NCBI RefSeq assembly: GCF_019175345.1
Contig: NZ_CP077717.1
Span: forward strand, 1,774,001-1,838,000
Reading direction: 5' to 3'
DNA: 64,000 nucleotides
From: Saccharolobus shibatae B12
GTDB taxonomy: Archaea; Thermoproteota; Thermoprotei_A; Sulfolobales; Sulfolobaceae
Part shown: positions 45,351 through 54,781 of the stretch, piece by piece
How positions within the stretch are numbered: the first letter of the stretch is position 1
Layout of the letters: every line of letters begins with the position of its first letter
Notes under the pieces: model-generated
Database searches by the model: none
Seen by the model: only the letters and a program-made list of their open reading frames with translations
What the model was told of the DNA's origin: nothing
Position numbers and translations under genes: made by a program

Positions 45351-46175
45351 AAACGTAATTGTGATTCTCCTCAAAAACACTACCTCCGCATCTAAACAAT
45401 TATAACCAATTTCCTTGGTTCTAGAAATCAGATTTACGGCGTATTATGAAGGAATACTTGGATTCAACGAGTATTACTCCAATTTATTCTTATCAGCTTA
45501 ATCTCGAATCGAATATTCAACGATTCTACACTACATTAAATAAAGTTTATCCCTAAAAACTCTTCTGCGAATTGCTAACGCATCCAAAATCATCTCGTTC
45601 AAATCCTCCAAAATGGTATCTGTACCTTAACCTCTTTGTCTTCATGCATTTTTCAGCGATGATAGGTCTGAGTGACTCTCAGTACTGTAACGATTTCCCA
45701 GAGTAGAAGAATTACCTAGTAGTTAGATCTCGAGCTTGCAAACTAAAAAATTTTTATGCTATTCCCATCCTCTCCATCGAGGCTTACAGATGTAAGATAT
45801 TTGATTGTATACTTAAATGTGATACTTTTCATAATATTTCCTTATGAGGTGATCACTTTTTATAGATAATAAGGAATAAAAGCACAGACTAATAATGAGG
45901 ATTTAAACGTGCTTGATTGGCCCAATGCAATATCTAATCTATGAAATAGTGCAGCGAGAGTTTTTATCGTAATGACGATATTTTAAACCTTTTAGGTCAT
46001 AAACTTAAGTCTTATACTAAATGAGTTATGCTTGTCTTTGAGGTTTTGAGCGATCTTCTAAATCTATATAGGAACCTAAGTCCGAATAATTAAGTGATGA
46101 TATTTTATTTGAGGAGGTCAGAGTACCAGCTTCTTGATGTAACTTTAATTTGCCCCTCAACAATATAAGTATGTT
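45351..46175. other. Long interval without genes
   Basis: About 825 bases with no credible gene. AT-rich, no clear repeat, and no tRNA-like fold. The last 40 bases include the promoter of the flavoprotein gene (caatataagtatg near 46160). Confidence 0.45.
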
Positions 46176-47468
46176 ATGAAATATGATGTAATAATTATTG
46201 GTGCTGGCCATAATGGTCTAGTTTCCTCAATATATTTGGCTCAAAAAGGGCTTAAGGTATTAGTCATTGAGGCCAGAAATAGGCCCGGTGGAATGAGCGA
46301 CACTGAAGAATATAAGGGAGTAAAATATAGTAGGGCGTCATACGTATTAGGTCTATTTCCTAAAAGAATTCAAGAGGAATTGGGGGTAATTTTTCCTACA
46401 GTTGACTCAGATGTTGCTGACGTTTTCGTTACTGAAGATGGAAAGGTTGTGAATATATGGAGAAATAAGGAGAAAAGACTTGAGGAGTTTAAGCGACTAG
46501 GTCAAACCAAATACCCTAAAATGGAGGAATTATTGTTCAAGATTAAGGAGAAGATTGAAAAGGAAATGCAATACGTTACCAAACCGCCTTCCTTCGAGGA
46601 CTTTATGAACGCAGTAGAAGGAACTGAACTTGAGATATTTACACAACCATCTAGAAAGTTCCTAAATGAATATCTAGATGAGGAATTTCAACCTTATTTC
46701 TCATATGGATTTATGTACGATTTACCAGCTTATGTTCTGGCATATTACTTTAGTCTAGACTGGAAGATAGTGAGGGGTGGAATGGGAAAAGTAGGAGAAA
46801 TATTAATGAATAGAGCCAAACAATTGGGTGTTGACTTTATATTCAATACAAAGGTGAATGAGATAATCATAAAGGATAACGTAGCAACAGGTGTGAGAAC
46901 TAATGCTGACAAAATTATTGAGAGTAAAATAGTGATTAATGCTGCAAGTCCGGTTTTGCTGAACAAGTTGACCAACGGATTACTGAAAGTTTATCATCCG
47001 GAGTTCAGGCCCGGTTGGAAGAGGGATACTTTAATATTGAGGGAACTACCAAATCTACCGGATTACATGAGAAATCATCTGGATACGTTATTTACGCTAC
47101 CAGTAGGTGAAGTTACTATTCCTTCAGCTGTTGATAATAGCCTAGGAGGTCATGTGATGACAATTATGGGTAGTTATGAAGAGGCTAAAGACTTCTTCCC
47201 AGACTTGGAAAAGAAGGTGGTTCATGTTGATAGATTAGATGCTTATAAACTTGAGAGAGAATACAATGCCCCCTTCGGAGATATGAATCATATGCCCATG
47301 TATACGGAATACTTATTCGATGGTAGACCAATTAAAGGTTGGGGATACACTACTCCAGTTAAGAACTTGTACGTAACTGGTTCTGGAACTTACCCAGGAG
47401 GACAAGTTACTGGAGTACCTGGAAGAAACGCTGCAATGAAGATTATAACTGATTTAGGTATCTTATAA
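46176..47468 (+). CDS. FAD-dependent oxidoreductase of the phytoene desaturase/retinol saturase type
   Basis: 430 residues. The FAD-binding Rossmann motif is GAGHNGLVSSIYLAQKG (about 8-24), then IEARNRPGGM (31-40), the family's second motif. The C-terminal GSGTYPGGQVTGVPGRNAA (about 404-422) is the conserved closing FAD motif. Homologues desaturate or saturate isoprenoid carbon chains, such as carotenoids or the prenyl chains of archaeal lipids. It shares one base with the DUF488 gene, so the two are an operon. Confidence 0.9.
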   Translation: MKYDVIIIGAGHNGLVSSIYLAQKGLKVLVIEARNRPGGMSDTEEYKGVKYSRASYVLGLFPKRIQEELGVIFPTVDSDVADVFVTEDGKVVNIWRNKEKRLEEFKRLGQTKYPKMEELLFKIKEKIEKEMQYVTKPPSFEDFMNAVEGTELEIFTQPSRKFLNEYLDEEFQPYFSYGFMYDLPAYVLAYYFSLDWKIVRGGMGKVGEILMNRAKQLGVDFIFNTKVNEIIIKDNVATGVRTNADKIIESKIVINAASPVLLNKLTNGLLKVYHPEFRPGWKRDTLILRELPNLPDYMRNHLDTLFTLPVGEVTIPSAVDNSLGGHVMTIMGSYEEAKDFFPDLEKKVVHVDRLDAYKLEREYNAPFGDMNHMPMYTEYLFDGRPIKGWGYTTPVKNLYVTGSGTYPGGQVTGVPGRNAAMKIITDLGIL

Positions 47469-47983
47469 TGTTGTTGACTATTGGTCATTCAAATAGAAGC
47501 TTAGAAGATTTTATCGAAATATTAAAGAAGTATAACGTGGAGATATTAATAGATGTAAGGAGATGGCCTAAAAGTTCTAGATATCCACACTTTAACAAGG
47601 AGAATCTCAAAAAGGCTTTGGAACAAAGTGGTATAGAATACTTATGGAAGGAACAGTTAGGAGGATATAGGAAAATCGGAAAAGACGTTGAGGATATAGC
47701 TATTGGCAAATGCTTTAAGAGCGAGGGTTTTAGAGCTTATGCAATTTACATTCTAACTAACGAAAGGGCTATGGAAACATTAGAGGAGGTTAGGGGAATT
47801 AATAAGATAAAGGTAATCATGTGCGCTGAGAAGTTTCCTTGGAATTGCCATAGAAAGATAATTTCTGATTGGTTTTTTGCTAGGGGAGATGAAGTATTAC
47901 ACATAATAGATAAGGAAAGCACTATCAAACATAAACTCACTACATGTGCAGAAATTGTGAAAAATAATTTAAACTATAAATAA
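47468..47983 (+). CDS. DUF488 family protein
   Basis: 171 residues. Conserved family features: TIGHSNRSLEDF (start), LIDVRRWPKSSRYPHF (about 28-43), the EYLWKEQLGG region, and CAEKFPWNCHRKIISDWF near the end with the Cys-Ala-Glu and Cys-His-Arg residues. DUF488 proteins have a thiamin-phosphate or nuclease-like fold with unproven function. Its link with the flavoprotein by a one-base overlap is probably operon structure only. Confidence 0.9.
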   Translation: MLLTIGHSNRSLEDFIEILKKYNVEILIDVRRWPKSSRYPHFNKENLKKALEQSGIEYLWKEQLGGYRKIGKDVEDIAIGKCFKSEGFRAYAIYILTNERAMETLEEVRGINKIKVIMCAEKFPWNCHRKIISDWFFARGDEVLHIIDKESTIKHKLTTCAEIVKNNLNYK

Positions 47984-47994
47984 TTTAGCTAAAT

Positions 47995-48807
47995 TCAACT
48001 AATTTTTAATATTCTTTTAGCGTTATCTCTCATTATCTTCTCATCCTTTAAAACATTATATACTTGATAGGCGTATTCAGCCAAATCTTGCCCCTTAAAT
48101 GCTGGGAAATCACTTCCGTAAATTACCTTATCTGAAATTTCGTGTAATCTAGGTAATACTTTCAATATGTTCTTAGGGGGAATAGACGAGATCTCTAGGA
48201 ACACGTTTCGTGTAAAACGAGCCATGTGGAATGCAGTATTGTACCATAGTGGTCTCCCCGCATGTGCTAGGATTATCCTAAGTTTCGGGAAATCCTTAGC
48301 AACGTCATCAGCGTAAATCGGATCAGCATATTTATTTCTACTTTCCACTCCTATACTTGTTCCAGTGTGAATTAGGATAGGTAAATCGTGATCTTCAGCG
48401 AATTCATACACGTAAAGTAGTTGCTTTAGTCCTCCTTCCTCTTCTCTATACGCATTAGGCTTGAAGGCATGATGTACAGGATGTAGCTTAATTCCTATAA
48501 TACCTAACGAATACTGTTTATCTAACTCTCTCCTAACATCACATCTCCACGGGTTTACTTCTCCCCATTGCAGATAAAGATCTGGATTTCTCTTTCTCTC
48601 CTCGTAATCGATATAGAAACCATCATAACAGTCATCACTATGGCATGGGTGTGAGGGAACAAGAAGGATTTTTTCAATTTCGACAAACTCATTCTTTAAA
48701 GTCATCCTTGTTTCCTCAACATTCTCTAAGAATTCCTTACAGTGTTCAGGAATTTTTCTAGCGTATATGTGATAATGAACATGAGTATCAATAACTTTTA
48801 TCATCAA
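47995..48807 (-). CDS. Amidohydrolase-related TIM-barrel metal hydrolase, second paralogue
   Basis: 270 residues with the metal motifs of the protein at 38013: IDTHVHYHIY (start), LIHTGTS (about 146-152), ILAHAGRP (about 178-185) and YGSDFPAF (about 232-239). A cysteine cluster HPCHSDDC (about 53-60) is unusual. It begins 24 bases after the CHAD gene on the same strand, so it may be the last gene of the polyphosphate-type operon, though a functional link is not evident. Confidence 0.85.
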   Translation of the reverse strand: MMIKVIDTHVHYHIYARKIPEHCKEFLENVEETRMTLKNEFVEIEKILLVPSHPCHSDDCYDGFYIDYEERKRNPDLYLQWGEVNPWRCDVRRELDKQYSLGIIGIKLHPVHHAFKPNAYREEEGGLKQLLYVYEFAEDHDLPILIHTGTSIGVESRNKYADPIYADDVAKDFPKLRIILAHAGRPLWYNTAFHMARFTRNVFLEISSIPPKNILKVLPRLHEISDKVIYGSDFPAFKGQDLAEYAYQVYNVLKDEKIMRDNAKRILKIS

Positions 48808-48831
48808 GATAGGTATGTTTCCTTTCTATTA

Positions 48832-49467
48832 TTAATATCTATCTTTGATTTTGAAATGACGAAACTCGTCTTGAGACGCTATGATCTTTAGTATATCCCT
48901 CTTAGCTTCTTCCTTGAATTGATTTACGTTTATATCTGGAGGAGTTACTCCTCTACATCTCATTTTTAGTATCTCATCTCTTATATCCCCCATTTTCTTG
49001 GCCAAAGACTTAATTTCCGTGGTCTCGTAACCAAGAGCCTCAACTAGGTTCCTAGTCACCCTTACGCTTTTCCTTAATTCATGGAAATCTGTCACGTCTT
49101 GTATTTGATGTAGAGAGGTGAGAATTCTATTATATATAACTAGTCTGGCACCATATATCTTATTATTGACGAAGCAAACTTTGAGTCCTCTAACTTCCTT
49201 TACAGCCCTAATGGCTAGTCTATTTCTTTCTTCATTAATTACTTCGCAGATATCCATGTCTCTGACCTTTCCTAATTTGCTAATTACCTCTTTCGCTAAG
49301 AATAGACACTCCACGTTTTCGTATACTGGATAAAGAGCATATAGTACATCGAAATACTTTCTCACCGCCACCCTAATATCGTGAATTTCCTCAACTCCAA
49401 TACCATTTATTTGCAAGGCCTTTTTCAACTGTAGATTAAGGTAATTCTCAACTCGTGATACTGACAA
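48832..49467 (-). CDS. CHAD domain protein, polyphosphate-binding
   Basis: 211 residues, all-helical. The two CHAD signature helices are HDIRVAVRKYFDVLYALYP (about 29-47) and FHELRKSVRVTRNLVEALGY (about 123-142), both rich in Arg/Lys/His on one face. CHAD domains bind polyphosphate. Here it is coupled (20-bp overlap) to thymidylate-kinase-like genes and an exopolyphosphatase, which fits that role. It is shorter than most CHAD proteins. Confidence 0.85.
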   Translation of the reverse strand: MSVSRVENYLNLQLKKALQINGIGVEEIHDIRVAVRKYFDVLYALYPVYENVECLFLAKEVISKLGKVRDMDICEVINEERNRLAIRAVKEVRGLKVCFVNNKIYGARLVIYNRILTSLHQIQDVTDFHELRKSVRVTRNLVEALGYETTEIKSLAKKMGDIRDEILKMRCRGVTPPDINVNQFKEEAKRDILKIIASQDEFRHFKIKDRY

Positions 49468-50074
49468 TTCTCCTCACTATCTCCTTTTGTACCTCGTCGA
49501 ATTCCTTGTCGGTGTATATCATGTTTTCCTTGGGGGAAATTGACATTAAAACTTCTTGAAACCTATTAATGTAATCTATGTAAGCCTCAAATGTGTCCTC
49601 CTTTATACAGATGTCTATTCCAGTTTCTAATGGATCTAGATAACCCCTTTTCTTTATTATCCTTCTTACTATTTCGTCAGGAGTTGATATTAGCGGTAAG
49701 GAGACTGAAGGTTTTGGAATAATTGAGAGCACATCATTTATCCATTCTTTCTCCAATCCTCTGGTTAAACCCCATGAAGTTAACGTGAGTGTATAACCGT
49801 CAGCTAAAGCTATAAATCCAGAATCTATTGATGGGTTGACATAATTCTCAATTTGATCAGCCAAGTCTGTGACATAGGCTAAAAATAGTGTCCTTCTCTC
49901 AAATATTATATTTCTCTTAACTTGTGTTATTCTTTCTCCTAATAATTTTGACTTCTGCAATCCAAATGTAATTACTCCGTATCCTTGTTTCTCCAAATAC
50001 TTTTTTGTAGCCTCTAGATGAGATGTTTTACCAGATCCTTCAATTCCTTCAAAGGCTATTATCAATGTATTCAC
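49448..50074 (-). CDS. Thymidylate-kinase-like P-loop kinase, second of a tandem pair
   Basis: 208 residues. Walker [11 protein letters not shown] (about 9-18) and a lid region [15 protein letters not shown] are kept. The usual Asp-Arg-Tyr/His catalytic motif reads [11 protein letters not shown] (about 90-100), with Gly in place of Arg. Its tandem partner keeps DRY. The protein may therefore not phosphorylate dTMP; a regulatory subunit or a different acceptor, for example polyphosphate, is conceivable. Overlaps the neighbours by 26 and 20 bases. Confidence 0.85.
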   Translation of the reverse strand: MNTLIIAFEGIEGSGKTSHLEATKKYLEKQGYGVITFGLQKSKLLGERITQVKRNIIFERRTLFLAYVTDLADQIENYVNPSIDSGFIALADGYTLTLTSWGLTRGLEKEWINDVLSIIPKPSVSLPLISTPDEIVRRIIKKRGYLDPLETGIDICIKEDTFEAYIDYINRFQEVLMSISPKENMIYTDKEFDEVQKEIVRRIVSITS

Positions 50075-50690
50075 CCAAAATCTTTCTTATGTCCATCTGA
50101 ACGTCCTTTAGTGGTCTATTTCCATCTATCGTTATGAAATTGCTTTCCTCTTTAGCTATTTTATCGTAAATCTCTACAACCATACCTTGATATTTTAAAA
50201 AGCCCTCTTCCAATGGAAGCTCACCCAATATATCAATTCCAGCTTCTTGTGGCTTTATCTTCCTCTTAGTTTTTTTAATTCTCTCCAAGGCGACTTCTGG
50301 TGTGACCCTTATGTAAAAGGTAAAATTAGGCTTTATCGCAAAGGAATACAATTTCTTCACCCAATTAAAGTCCACGTTCCTAACCACATCTCTAGCGTAG
50401 GCAGTATATATGTAGCGATCACATATAACAACAAATCCACTTTTAAGCATTGGCAAAATGAACCTTTCATACCTATCTGAAAAATCAGTCGCATGAATAA
50501 GGCTAAAGGTTGTATGTGTGAGCGTATTCTTCTTTTTAGCTTCTTTTATTATATCGTGGATCCAGTCAGATGAGTTCCACTCGGTTAGGTAAACGTCTCT
50601 TCTCATTTCAATCCAATCTTTGAGTAATACCGCTTGACTAGACTTACCAGAGCCATCTATACCCTCAAAAGCTATTAATAAACCTTTCAT
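50049..50690 (-). CDS. Thymidylate-kinase-like P-loop kinase, first of a tandem pair
   Basis: 213 residues. Walker [13 protein letters not shown] (about 8-19), the DRY motif [15 protein letters not shown] (about 88-102) and a lid [15 protein letters not shown] are visible. It could be an ordinary dTMP kinase, but its place in an operon with sixA, ppx and CHAD genes suggests a polyphosphate-related kinase; PPK2-type polyphosphate kinases share this fold. It overlaps the ppx gene by four bases. Confidence 0.88.
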   Translation of the reverse strand: MKGLLIAFEGIDGSGKSSQAVLLKDWIEMRRDVYLTEWNSSDWIHDIIKEAKKKNTLTHTTFSLIHATDFSDRYERFILPMLKSGFVVICDRYIYTAYARDVVRNVDFNWVKKLYSFAIKPNFTFYIRVTPEVALERIKKTKRKIKPQEAGIDILGELPLEEGFLKYQGMVVEIYDKIAKEESNFITIDGNRPLKDVQMDIRKILGEYIDNSL

Positions 50691-51943
50691 AATCTCACAC
50701 CAGCGATGTACTTATCAATACTACTCTTCACTATGTTTCCAAAACTTAATATTTCTTTTTTGGTAATATCCTCTTTTAGTAACTTAACTTGTTTCTTCTT
50801 AACTTTCCCACCAGCAGCCTCGCAAATCAAACCAACTAGTAACGCTTCATTTAGAGTAAAGCCAGGTAAAACCGATTCCTTGATAAATCTATAACAAGCC
50901 CTAAATGGATTGAAGTATCCAACCATCTTGAAGATTAACGATAATAGAGCTGATGACGCGACATAGAAAGAATATTTACTATCGACCTCACTTATAACCT
51001 CCTTAAAGATCTCAATAGGTGGAGGATCAATGGCATTAGAATATGATATTTCCTCCAACCAACTCATCTTATCCAAACTCTTACCTTCAGTCAGTACTCC
51101 CTCTCTCATACCGAATAGGGAGACAACTATATAACTTCCAGTGAAATATTTCACAAGTTCGTCAATAATAACTGATGCCGAATGTATAGTTAAAGCCCTT
51201 TCTTTACTTATCCCCGGGAGGGATTGTCTACTATCAATATCTAGAGAAGGTAAAAGGGAAGCGTATTTACTAATTTGTTTAGAAGGGAGCGAATAACCAT
51301 GTATTGACTTAATTGGAAAAGAGGATAACTTAAGGTCAAGTTTAGCTAGTGCTCTAACGTTCCCTCCAGAACCAACTATGATATTTGCTTTTTTAATGCT
51401 TGTAGTAGAGAGCTCATCGGATACTTTTTTCCTAATTTCCCTTTCTGGAAGGTTAACTAGCTTCAACGCTCCAATTGGCAACTGATGTACTCTGATTATG
51501 TTTCCCGAGCTAACTTCAGCTATTTCCAATGATCCTCCACCTAATTCAAAGAATATCCCTTCAGAAATTGGGAGCGTGTTTAGGATACCCAAGGCAGCAT
51601 ATCTCCCTTCCTCTTCCCCGGAAATCACTCTGACTTCATTTTCTATTATTTTACTTAGTCTATGTCTAACTTCGTTACCATTGGACGCATATCGAAATGC
51701 ACTAGTTGCAACTATTTTAACTTCATTGACATTTACACCGTTTAATATCCTTTTAAAAATCATAAAAGCCCTCTCTGCCTTCGCCACCTTTTCCTCAGAG
51801 ATAATGTCTCCTTCCTTTAATCCTTCTCCTATTCTGACATATGATTTAGAGGAACCAATCATCCTGAACGTTCCATTACGAAAAACTTGGTAAATTACCA
51901 TTCTAAAGGAATTGTAGCCGCAATCTATAACTGCTGAGATCAT
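50687..51943 (-). CDS. ppx: Exopolyphosphatase / guanosine pentaphosphatase family (Ppx/GppA)
   Basis: 418 residues with an actin-like fold. Motifs: [17 protein letters not shown] (about 4-20), the [13 protein letters not shown] region (about 108-120), [14 protein letters not shown] (about 130-143) and GSGGNVRAL (about 195). It releases phosphate from the end of polyphosphate chains. The extra C-terminal ~120 residues are helical. It follows sixA with no gap, and the next gene overlaps it. Confidence 0.92.
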   Translation of the reverse strand: MISAVIDCGYNSFRMVIYQVFRNGTFRMIGSSKSYVRIGEGLKEGDIISEEKVAKAERAFMIFKRILNGVNVNEVKIVATSAFRYASNGNEVRHRLSKIIENEVRVISGEEEGRYAALGILNTLPISEGIFFELGGGSLEIAEVSSGNIIRVHQLPIGALKLVNLPEREIRKKVSDELSTTSIKKANIIVGSGGNVRALAKLDLKLSSFPIKSIHGYSLPSKQISKYASLLPSLDIDSRQSLPGISKERALTIHSASVIIDELVKYFTGSYIVVSLFGMREGVLTEGKSLDKMSWLEEISYSNAIDPPPIEIFKEVISEVDSKYSFYVASSALLSLIFKMVGYFNPFRACYRFIKESVLPGFTLNEALLVGLICEAAGGKVKKKQVKLLKEDITKKEILSFGNIVKSSIDKYIAGVRL

Positions 51944-52429
51944 CTAAATCAGCTTTAAAACTTTCTGGCTGAGGAGAGTTTTCAAAACTCCTCTCCCTTC
52001 CTTCAGATCATAATCTACAATTACAACTCCACCTTTCTTAATCTCAACGTTACCTCCGCTTATTGCCTTTACGAAATTGGACAGATACGGTTCATGGCCT
52101 ACGAGGAGAATAGTTGAGTTATCAGCGAAATCCTTAAGCTTTTCAAGAAATAGAGAGGGTTCCTTATCTGGAGTTAAGTCATCCAAAGTCTCTACTTTTT
52201 TCTCACTATCATTATCGTATAGTTCTTCTAATATAACTTCAGCAGATTGATATGCTCTTAAGTATGGGCTGGAAATTATTCGATCTATATTAAATCCCAA
52301 TTCCTCCAAGAAATTCGCAACTCTCCTCATTTGCTTTACTCCCTTTTTCACCAGTCTTCTATCCTTATCCTCTTTACCATCAACTTGCGGTTCAGCATCT
52401 CCGTGTCTCACCAAGATTAAAGTTATCAT
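51944..52429 (-). CDS. sixA: SixA-type phosphohistidine phosphatase (histidine phosphatase superfamily)
   Basis: 161 residues. The catalytic RHG motif is at the start (LILVRHGDAEPQ, His9 or so), followed by VKKGVKQMRRVANFLEELG and the second catalytic His in LLVGHEPYLSNF (about 113-124). SixA proteins remove phosphate from histidine, for example in signalling. First gene of the operon that continues with ppx; together they suggest control of phosphate or polyphosphate. Confidence 0.9.
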   Translation of the reverse strand: MITLILVRHGDAEPQVDGKEDKDRRLVKKGVKQMRRVANFLEELGFNIDRIISSPYLRAYQSAEVILEELYDNDSEKKVETLDDLTPDKEPSLFLEKLKDFADNSTILLVGHEPYLSNFVKAISGGNVEIKKGGVVIVDYDLKEGRGVLKTLLSQKVLKLI

Positions 52430-52605
52430 GTTCTATAATTACGTCTCAGAATATTTAAGCATTTTTGTATAGTAGACATAATTACACAATATATTCAAAA
52501 TCTCAATTCTCCTTATCATATATGGTCATGACAAAACGAACGACAAGCCTCGCCTTTTTAAGGCGGGGTAAAGTTTTTTAATCTTAGTTAATAGTTTGAA
52601 ATGTA

Positions 52606-52874
52606 ATGATGTGCGGGGAAGCCCGTATAATAAGGCAACTGTTAAACTCAAACATGTGTCCCCGCACAGAACTACATATCCCCGAGTCCCCAAGAGCCAA
52701 GAGCAGAGGGCAACCCCTAGCTAGGGATAGGGGTAATGGGCTGAAGACCCAGCCCGTGGTCTACCGCTGGACGAACGGAGCGGGGTGGGTAAATCCCACT
52801 AGCTATGAAGTGATGAAAATGAAGGCGGTAAACCACAAACGTGTGAACCGCCCTAGGGGGAACCCTCGCCCTTT
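52606..52874 (+). ncRNA. GC-rich structured remnant of a tnpB 3' end, possible guide-RNA scaffold
   Basis: Inverted repeats: tgtgcgggga (52610-52619) with tccccgcaca (52659-52668), exact; acccct with aggggt (about 52711-52735); gggctg with cagccc (about 52738-52756); ggcggt with aaccgcc (about 52824-52853). The plus frame from 52606 reads TnpB-tail-like sequence (VVYRWTNGAGWVNPTSYEVM and KAVNHKRVNRPRGNPRPL) with stop at 52879-52881 supplied by the inserted IS. No RuvC motif is left. An RNA role is inference. Confidence 0.5.
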
Positions 52875-52996
52875 ACGGTAGACCCAAAATCATTTTACAA
52901 AAATAATTCCGGTAAGGTACTACTAATTTTATAGAAAATAAATGGAATTTATAACTATATTAGGAGTTCAACAAATTGAAGAAAAGCTTAAGGTGA

Positions 52997-53047
52997 GGAA
53001 GACGGTATTATCACGAGGTGAACCAAGGTGATAACACCTTGTCTTCC
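52997..53047 (+). repeat. Stem-loop spanning the ISH3-type transposase start
   Basis: ggaagacggtattatcac (52997-53014) pairs with gtgataacaccttgtcttcc (53028-53047) apart from a 2-base bulge and one mismatch. The start codon GTG 53028 lies in the 3' arm, so folding of a long transcript would hide it. The IS1-type element at 22248 has a comparable hairpin. Confidence 0.65.
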
Positions 53048-54083
53048 CCACCAAAATAACATTCAACAAATAGGATATAAATTACTTTCCATGTTAGACT
53101 TCCAAGGAAAAAAGGCAGAGAACGTAGAAAAAACGCTAGTCTCCGCGTGTTTATGGAACGACTCCATAGAAAACAAGTCAAGCGCATACAACGTATCACC
53201 ACAAACCGTGAGGAACTACGCGGAGGAGCAAGGTGTAGAAGTAGTTGAGAAACTCTTGGAACAAGTGAGGAAAATATCCTTGGATACGCTGAAGGGAGAA
53301 AAGGAAATAGACATTTCAATAGACTGGACCACCAAAACTTGGTACGGGAAACCGGTGGAAGGACTCGGAAGCTCGGAAAAGGGAAACTCGTGGAACTACG
53401 CAACAGCAACGACTAAACATGATGGGAAAGTACTCCTACTGGCTTTCGTCACACATGTGAACGGGATGACCAAGGATGATATCGTGAAGATCCTCGTGGA
53501 GCAAGTTGTTGCAATGGGATTCAAGATAAGGTTAATAGCTCTTGATGCGGGTTTCTACACAGTTGATGTGCTTAACTTCATTTCGCAGTTCAATTATATA
53601 ATCGGAGTTCCCGTTGGGGACGTGAAAGTCTATGAGGAGTTTGATGGAGAGTACATGACAAATAGTAAGAGGCATAGGAGGGATGAACAGGTTAAGTTCA
53701 GGCTGATCGTGTATCGCAGGGAGAAAATCAAGAGGAAGAAGAAGGTTGTTTACTTCGCTAGGGCGACTAATCTTGACCTACCGAAGAAGGAGGTGTTGAG
53801 GTTGTACAATAAGGTAAGGAGTCCCATAGAGACCTCTTACAGGAACATCAAGGCTTTCCTTCCCTTCACCAGTTCCACTAAGTTCGTCTTCCGCACGTTG
53901 ATCTTCGTGCTGGCCATGGTTTTCTACTCCTTGTACACCATATTTAAGGGTGTGGTGAGGAGGGAAGAGTTCAGATTATTGCTTATCCTTTTGTTTCCTG
54001 GTGATTTATTCAATCTGGAAAATTTTCTATTTAAACTAATAAATATGCTTATTAATGTAATAGATTTATTTTTAGGGAGGTGA
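53028..54083 (+). CDS. ISH3-family transposase
   Basis: 351 residues from GTG 53028. Core motifs: ISIDWTTKTWYGKPVEG (first Asp about 106), LIALDAGFYTVDVLNFI (second Asp about 186) and RSPIETSYRNIKAFLPFTSS (Glu about 273), the last typical of ISH3/IS4-type DDE enzymes. The frame is intact, so the element may be active. Confidence 0.9.
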   Translation: MITPCLPHQNNIQQIGYKLLSMLDFQGKKAENVEKTLVSACLWNDSIENKSSAYNVSPQTVRNYAEEQGVEVVEKLLEQVRKISLDTLKGEKEIDISIDWTTKTWYGKPVEGLGSSEKGNSWNYATATTKHDGKVLLLAFVTHVNGMTKDDIVKILVEQVVAMGFKIRLIALDAGFYTVDVLNFISQFNYIIGVPVGDVKVYEEFDGEYMTNSKRHRRDEQVKFRLIVYRREKIKRKKKVVYFARATNLDLPKKEVLRLYNKVRSPIETSYRNIKAFLPFTSSTKFVFRTLIFVLAMVFYSLYTIFKGVVRREEFRLLLILLFPGDLFNLENFLFKLINMLINVIDLFLGR

Positions 54084-54120
54084 TTTTGGGTCTACCGTTT
54101 AGGGCGGGGAAGAGGTCAGT

Positions 54121-54604
54121 GGAAATGCTAATAAAATGGAAATCCTTCTAGAGTTCGGCTTTTATCGTAACTAGTAGTGATTAAAAATAGCTACTAGTTA
54201 CTCAGCCTCATCACTCCTTCTTTCTCCCCGTGCCTAGGTTAGGGAGCCTACCTCCCAGCCACGACACGGAGAGCTTCATTGAGTACCTTCCTTCCCCTCT
54301 CAACTGTTCATAGAGTTCATAGTGGTGCTCTCTGATTAATTAACTATAAAGATTTTGAGCTTTAGGTTATGAACCTAGGGTAACTTGATAGGCATATGAT
54401 ATCAGCTTACCTAATATTTAAGAGGATTAGAAATTAATTAAAAATGACTAAAAGTTACGTAAATATGATACAAGACTATAATTTAAGTGGAAGAGAAAGT
54501 CGAATAAAATATAAGAAGTAATCATTTAGGTAAGAGTTGGAGGTTTATAAACAAAGCTTTAGTCTTCTAATGGTATAGGGACAGTATCGAACACGGTTTA
54601 CACT
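54121..54604. other. Interval with orphan TnpB tail, otherwise gene-free
   Basis: Contains the inverted repeat aactagtag / ctactagtt (54170-54201) and the tnpB remnant at 54215-54345. The rest is AT-rich with no gene. The TATA-like tttataaacaa near 54543 may belong to the gene at 54605. Confidence 0.45.
54215..54345 (-). pseudogene. Orphan 3' end of a TnpB gene with RNA stem structure (copy B)
   Basis: Minus-strand reading MKLSVSWLGGRLPNLGTGRK matches the tail at 29165 (SWLGG-LPNLGTG). The DNA core cctaggttagggag and tacctcccagccacga is identical in both. The outer stem here is cccgtg with cacgg, versus cgta with tacg in copy A: the pairing is kept while the bases changed. That supports a structured RNA. 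Confidence 0.6.
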
Positions 54605-54781
54605 ATGAACAATCTAAAAGTGGAGGAGAAAGTCGTAGGATCGGCTATTAAGACTCTAGAAGGAGTTGTAGGAATTTTAATAGGGCCAGCAATTGTTGTA
54701 GTATTGTTCCACTTTAGTTTTGGTGCTGAAACTGCAATCTTCGTATTAAATCTCTTAGTTATATTAATGCTTATTTCATAG
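54605..54781 (+). CDS. 58-residue membrane protein
   Basis: ATG 54605 to TAG 54779-54781. A charged start (NNLKVEEKVVGSAIKTLEG) is followed by two hydrophobic helices, GVVGILIGPAIVVVLFHF and ETAIFVLNLLVILMLIS, with GAE between. The composition and clean two-helix layout favour a real gene over the antisense frame that also spans the region. Function unknown. Confidence 0.55.
   Translation: MNNLKVEEKVVGSAIKTLEGVVGILIGPAIVVVLFHFSFGAETAIFVLNLLVILMLIS

Larger units (their letters stand above)
52875..54098 (+). mobile_element. ISH3-type insertion sequence (about 1224 bp) with 18-bp perfect ends
   Basis: The ends acggtagacccaaaatca and tgattttgggtctaccgt are exact inverted repeats. The length and the transposase family fit ISC1225 of Sulfolobus (unverified). 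It sits in the right-end hairpin of the tnpB element remnant; the flanks share only a short T run, so the target duplication is 2-3 bases or was lost. Confidence 0.85.
52525..54119 (+). mobile_element. tnpB element remnant interrupted by an ISH3-type IS
   Basis: The left end aaaacgaacgacaagcctcg with ctttttaaggcggggtaaag (52533-52573) is of the same type as at 44405. Its right end is split: cgcccttt before the IS (52868-52874) and ttagggcggggaagaggtca after it (54099-54118). The intact hairpin would read cgccctttagggcgg. The interior (52606-52874) holds only the tail of a tnpB and strong inverted repeats. Confidence 0.7.

Noticed and set aside
49448-50690. Reading both kinase genes as simple dTMP kinases
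   Set aside because: The second copy lacks the DR motif Arg and both are locked into a ppx/CHAD operon, so I did not assign the symbol tmk.
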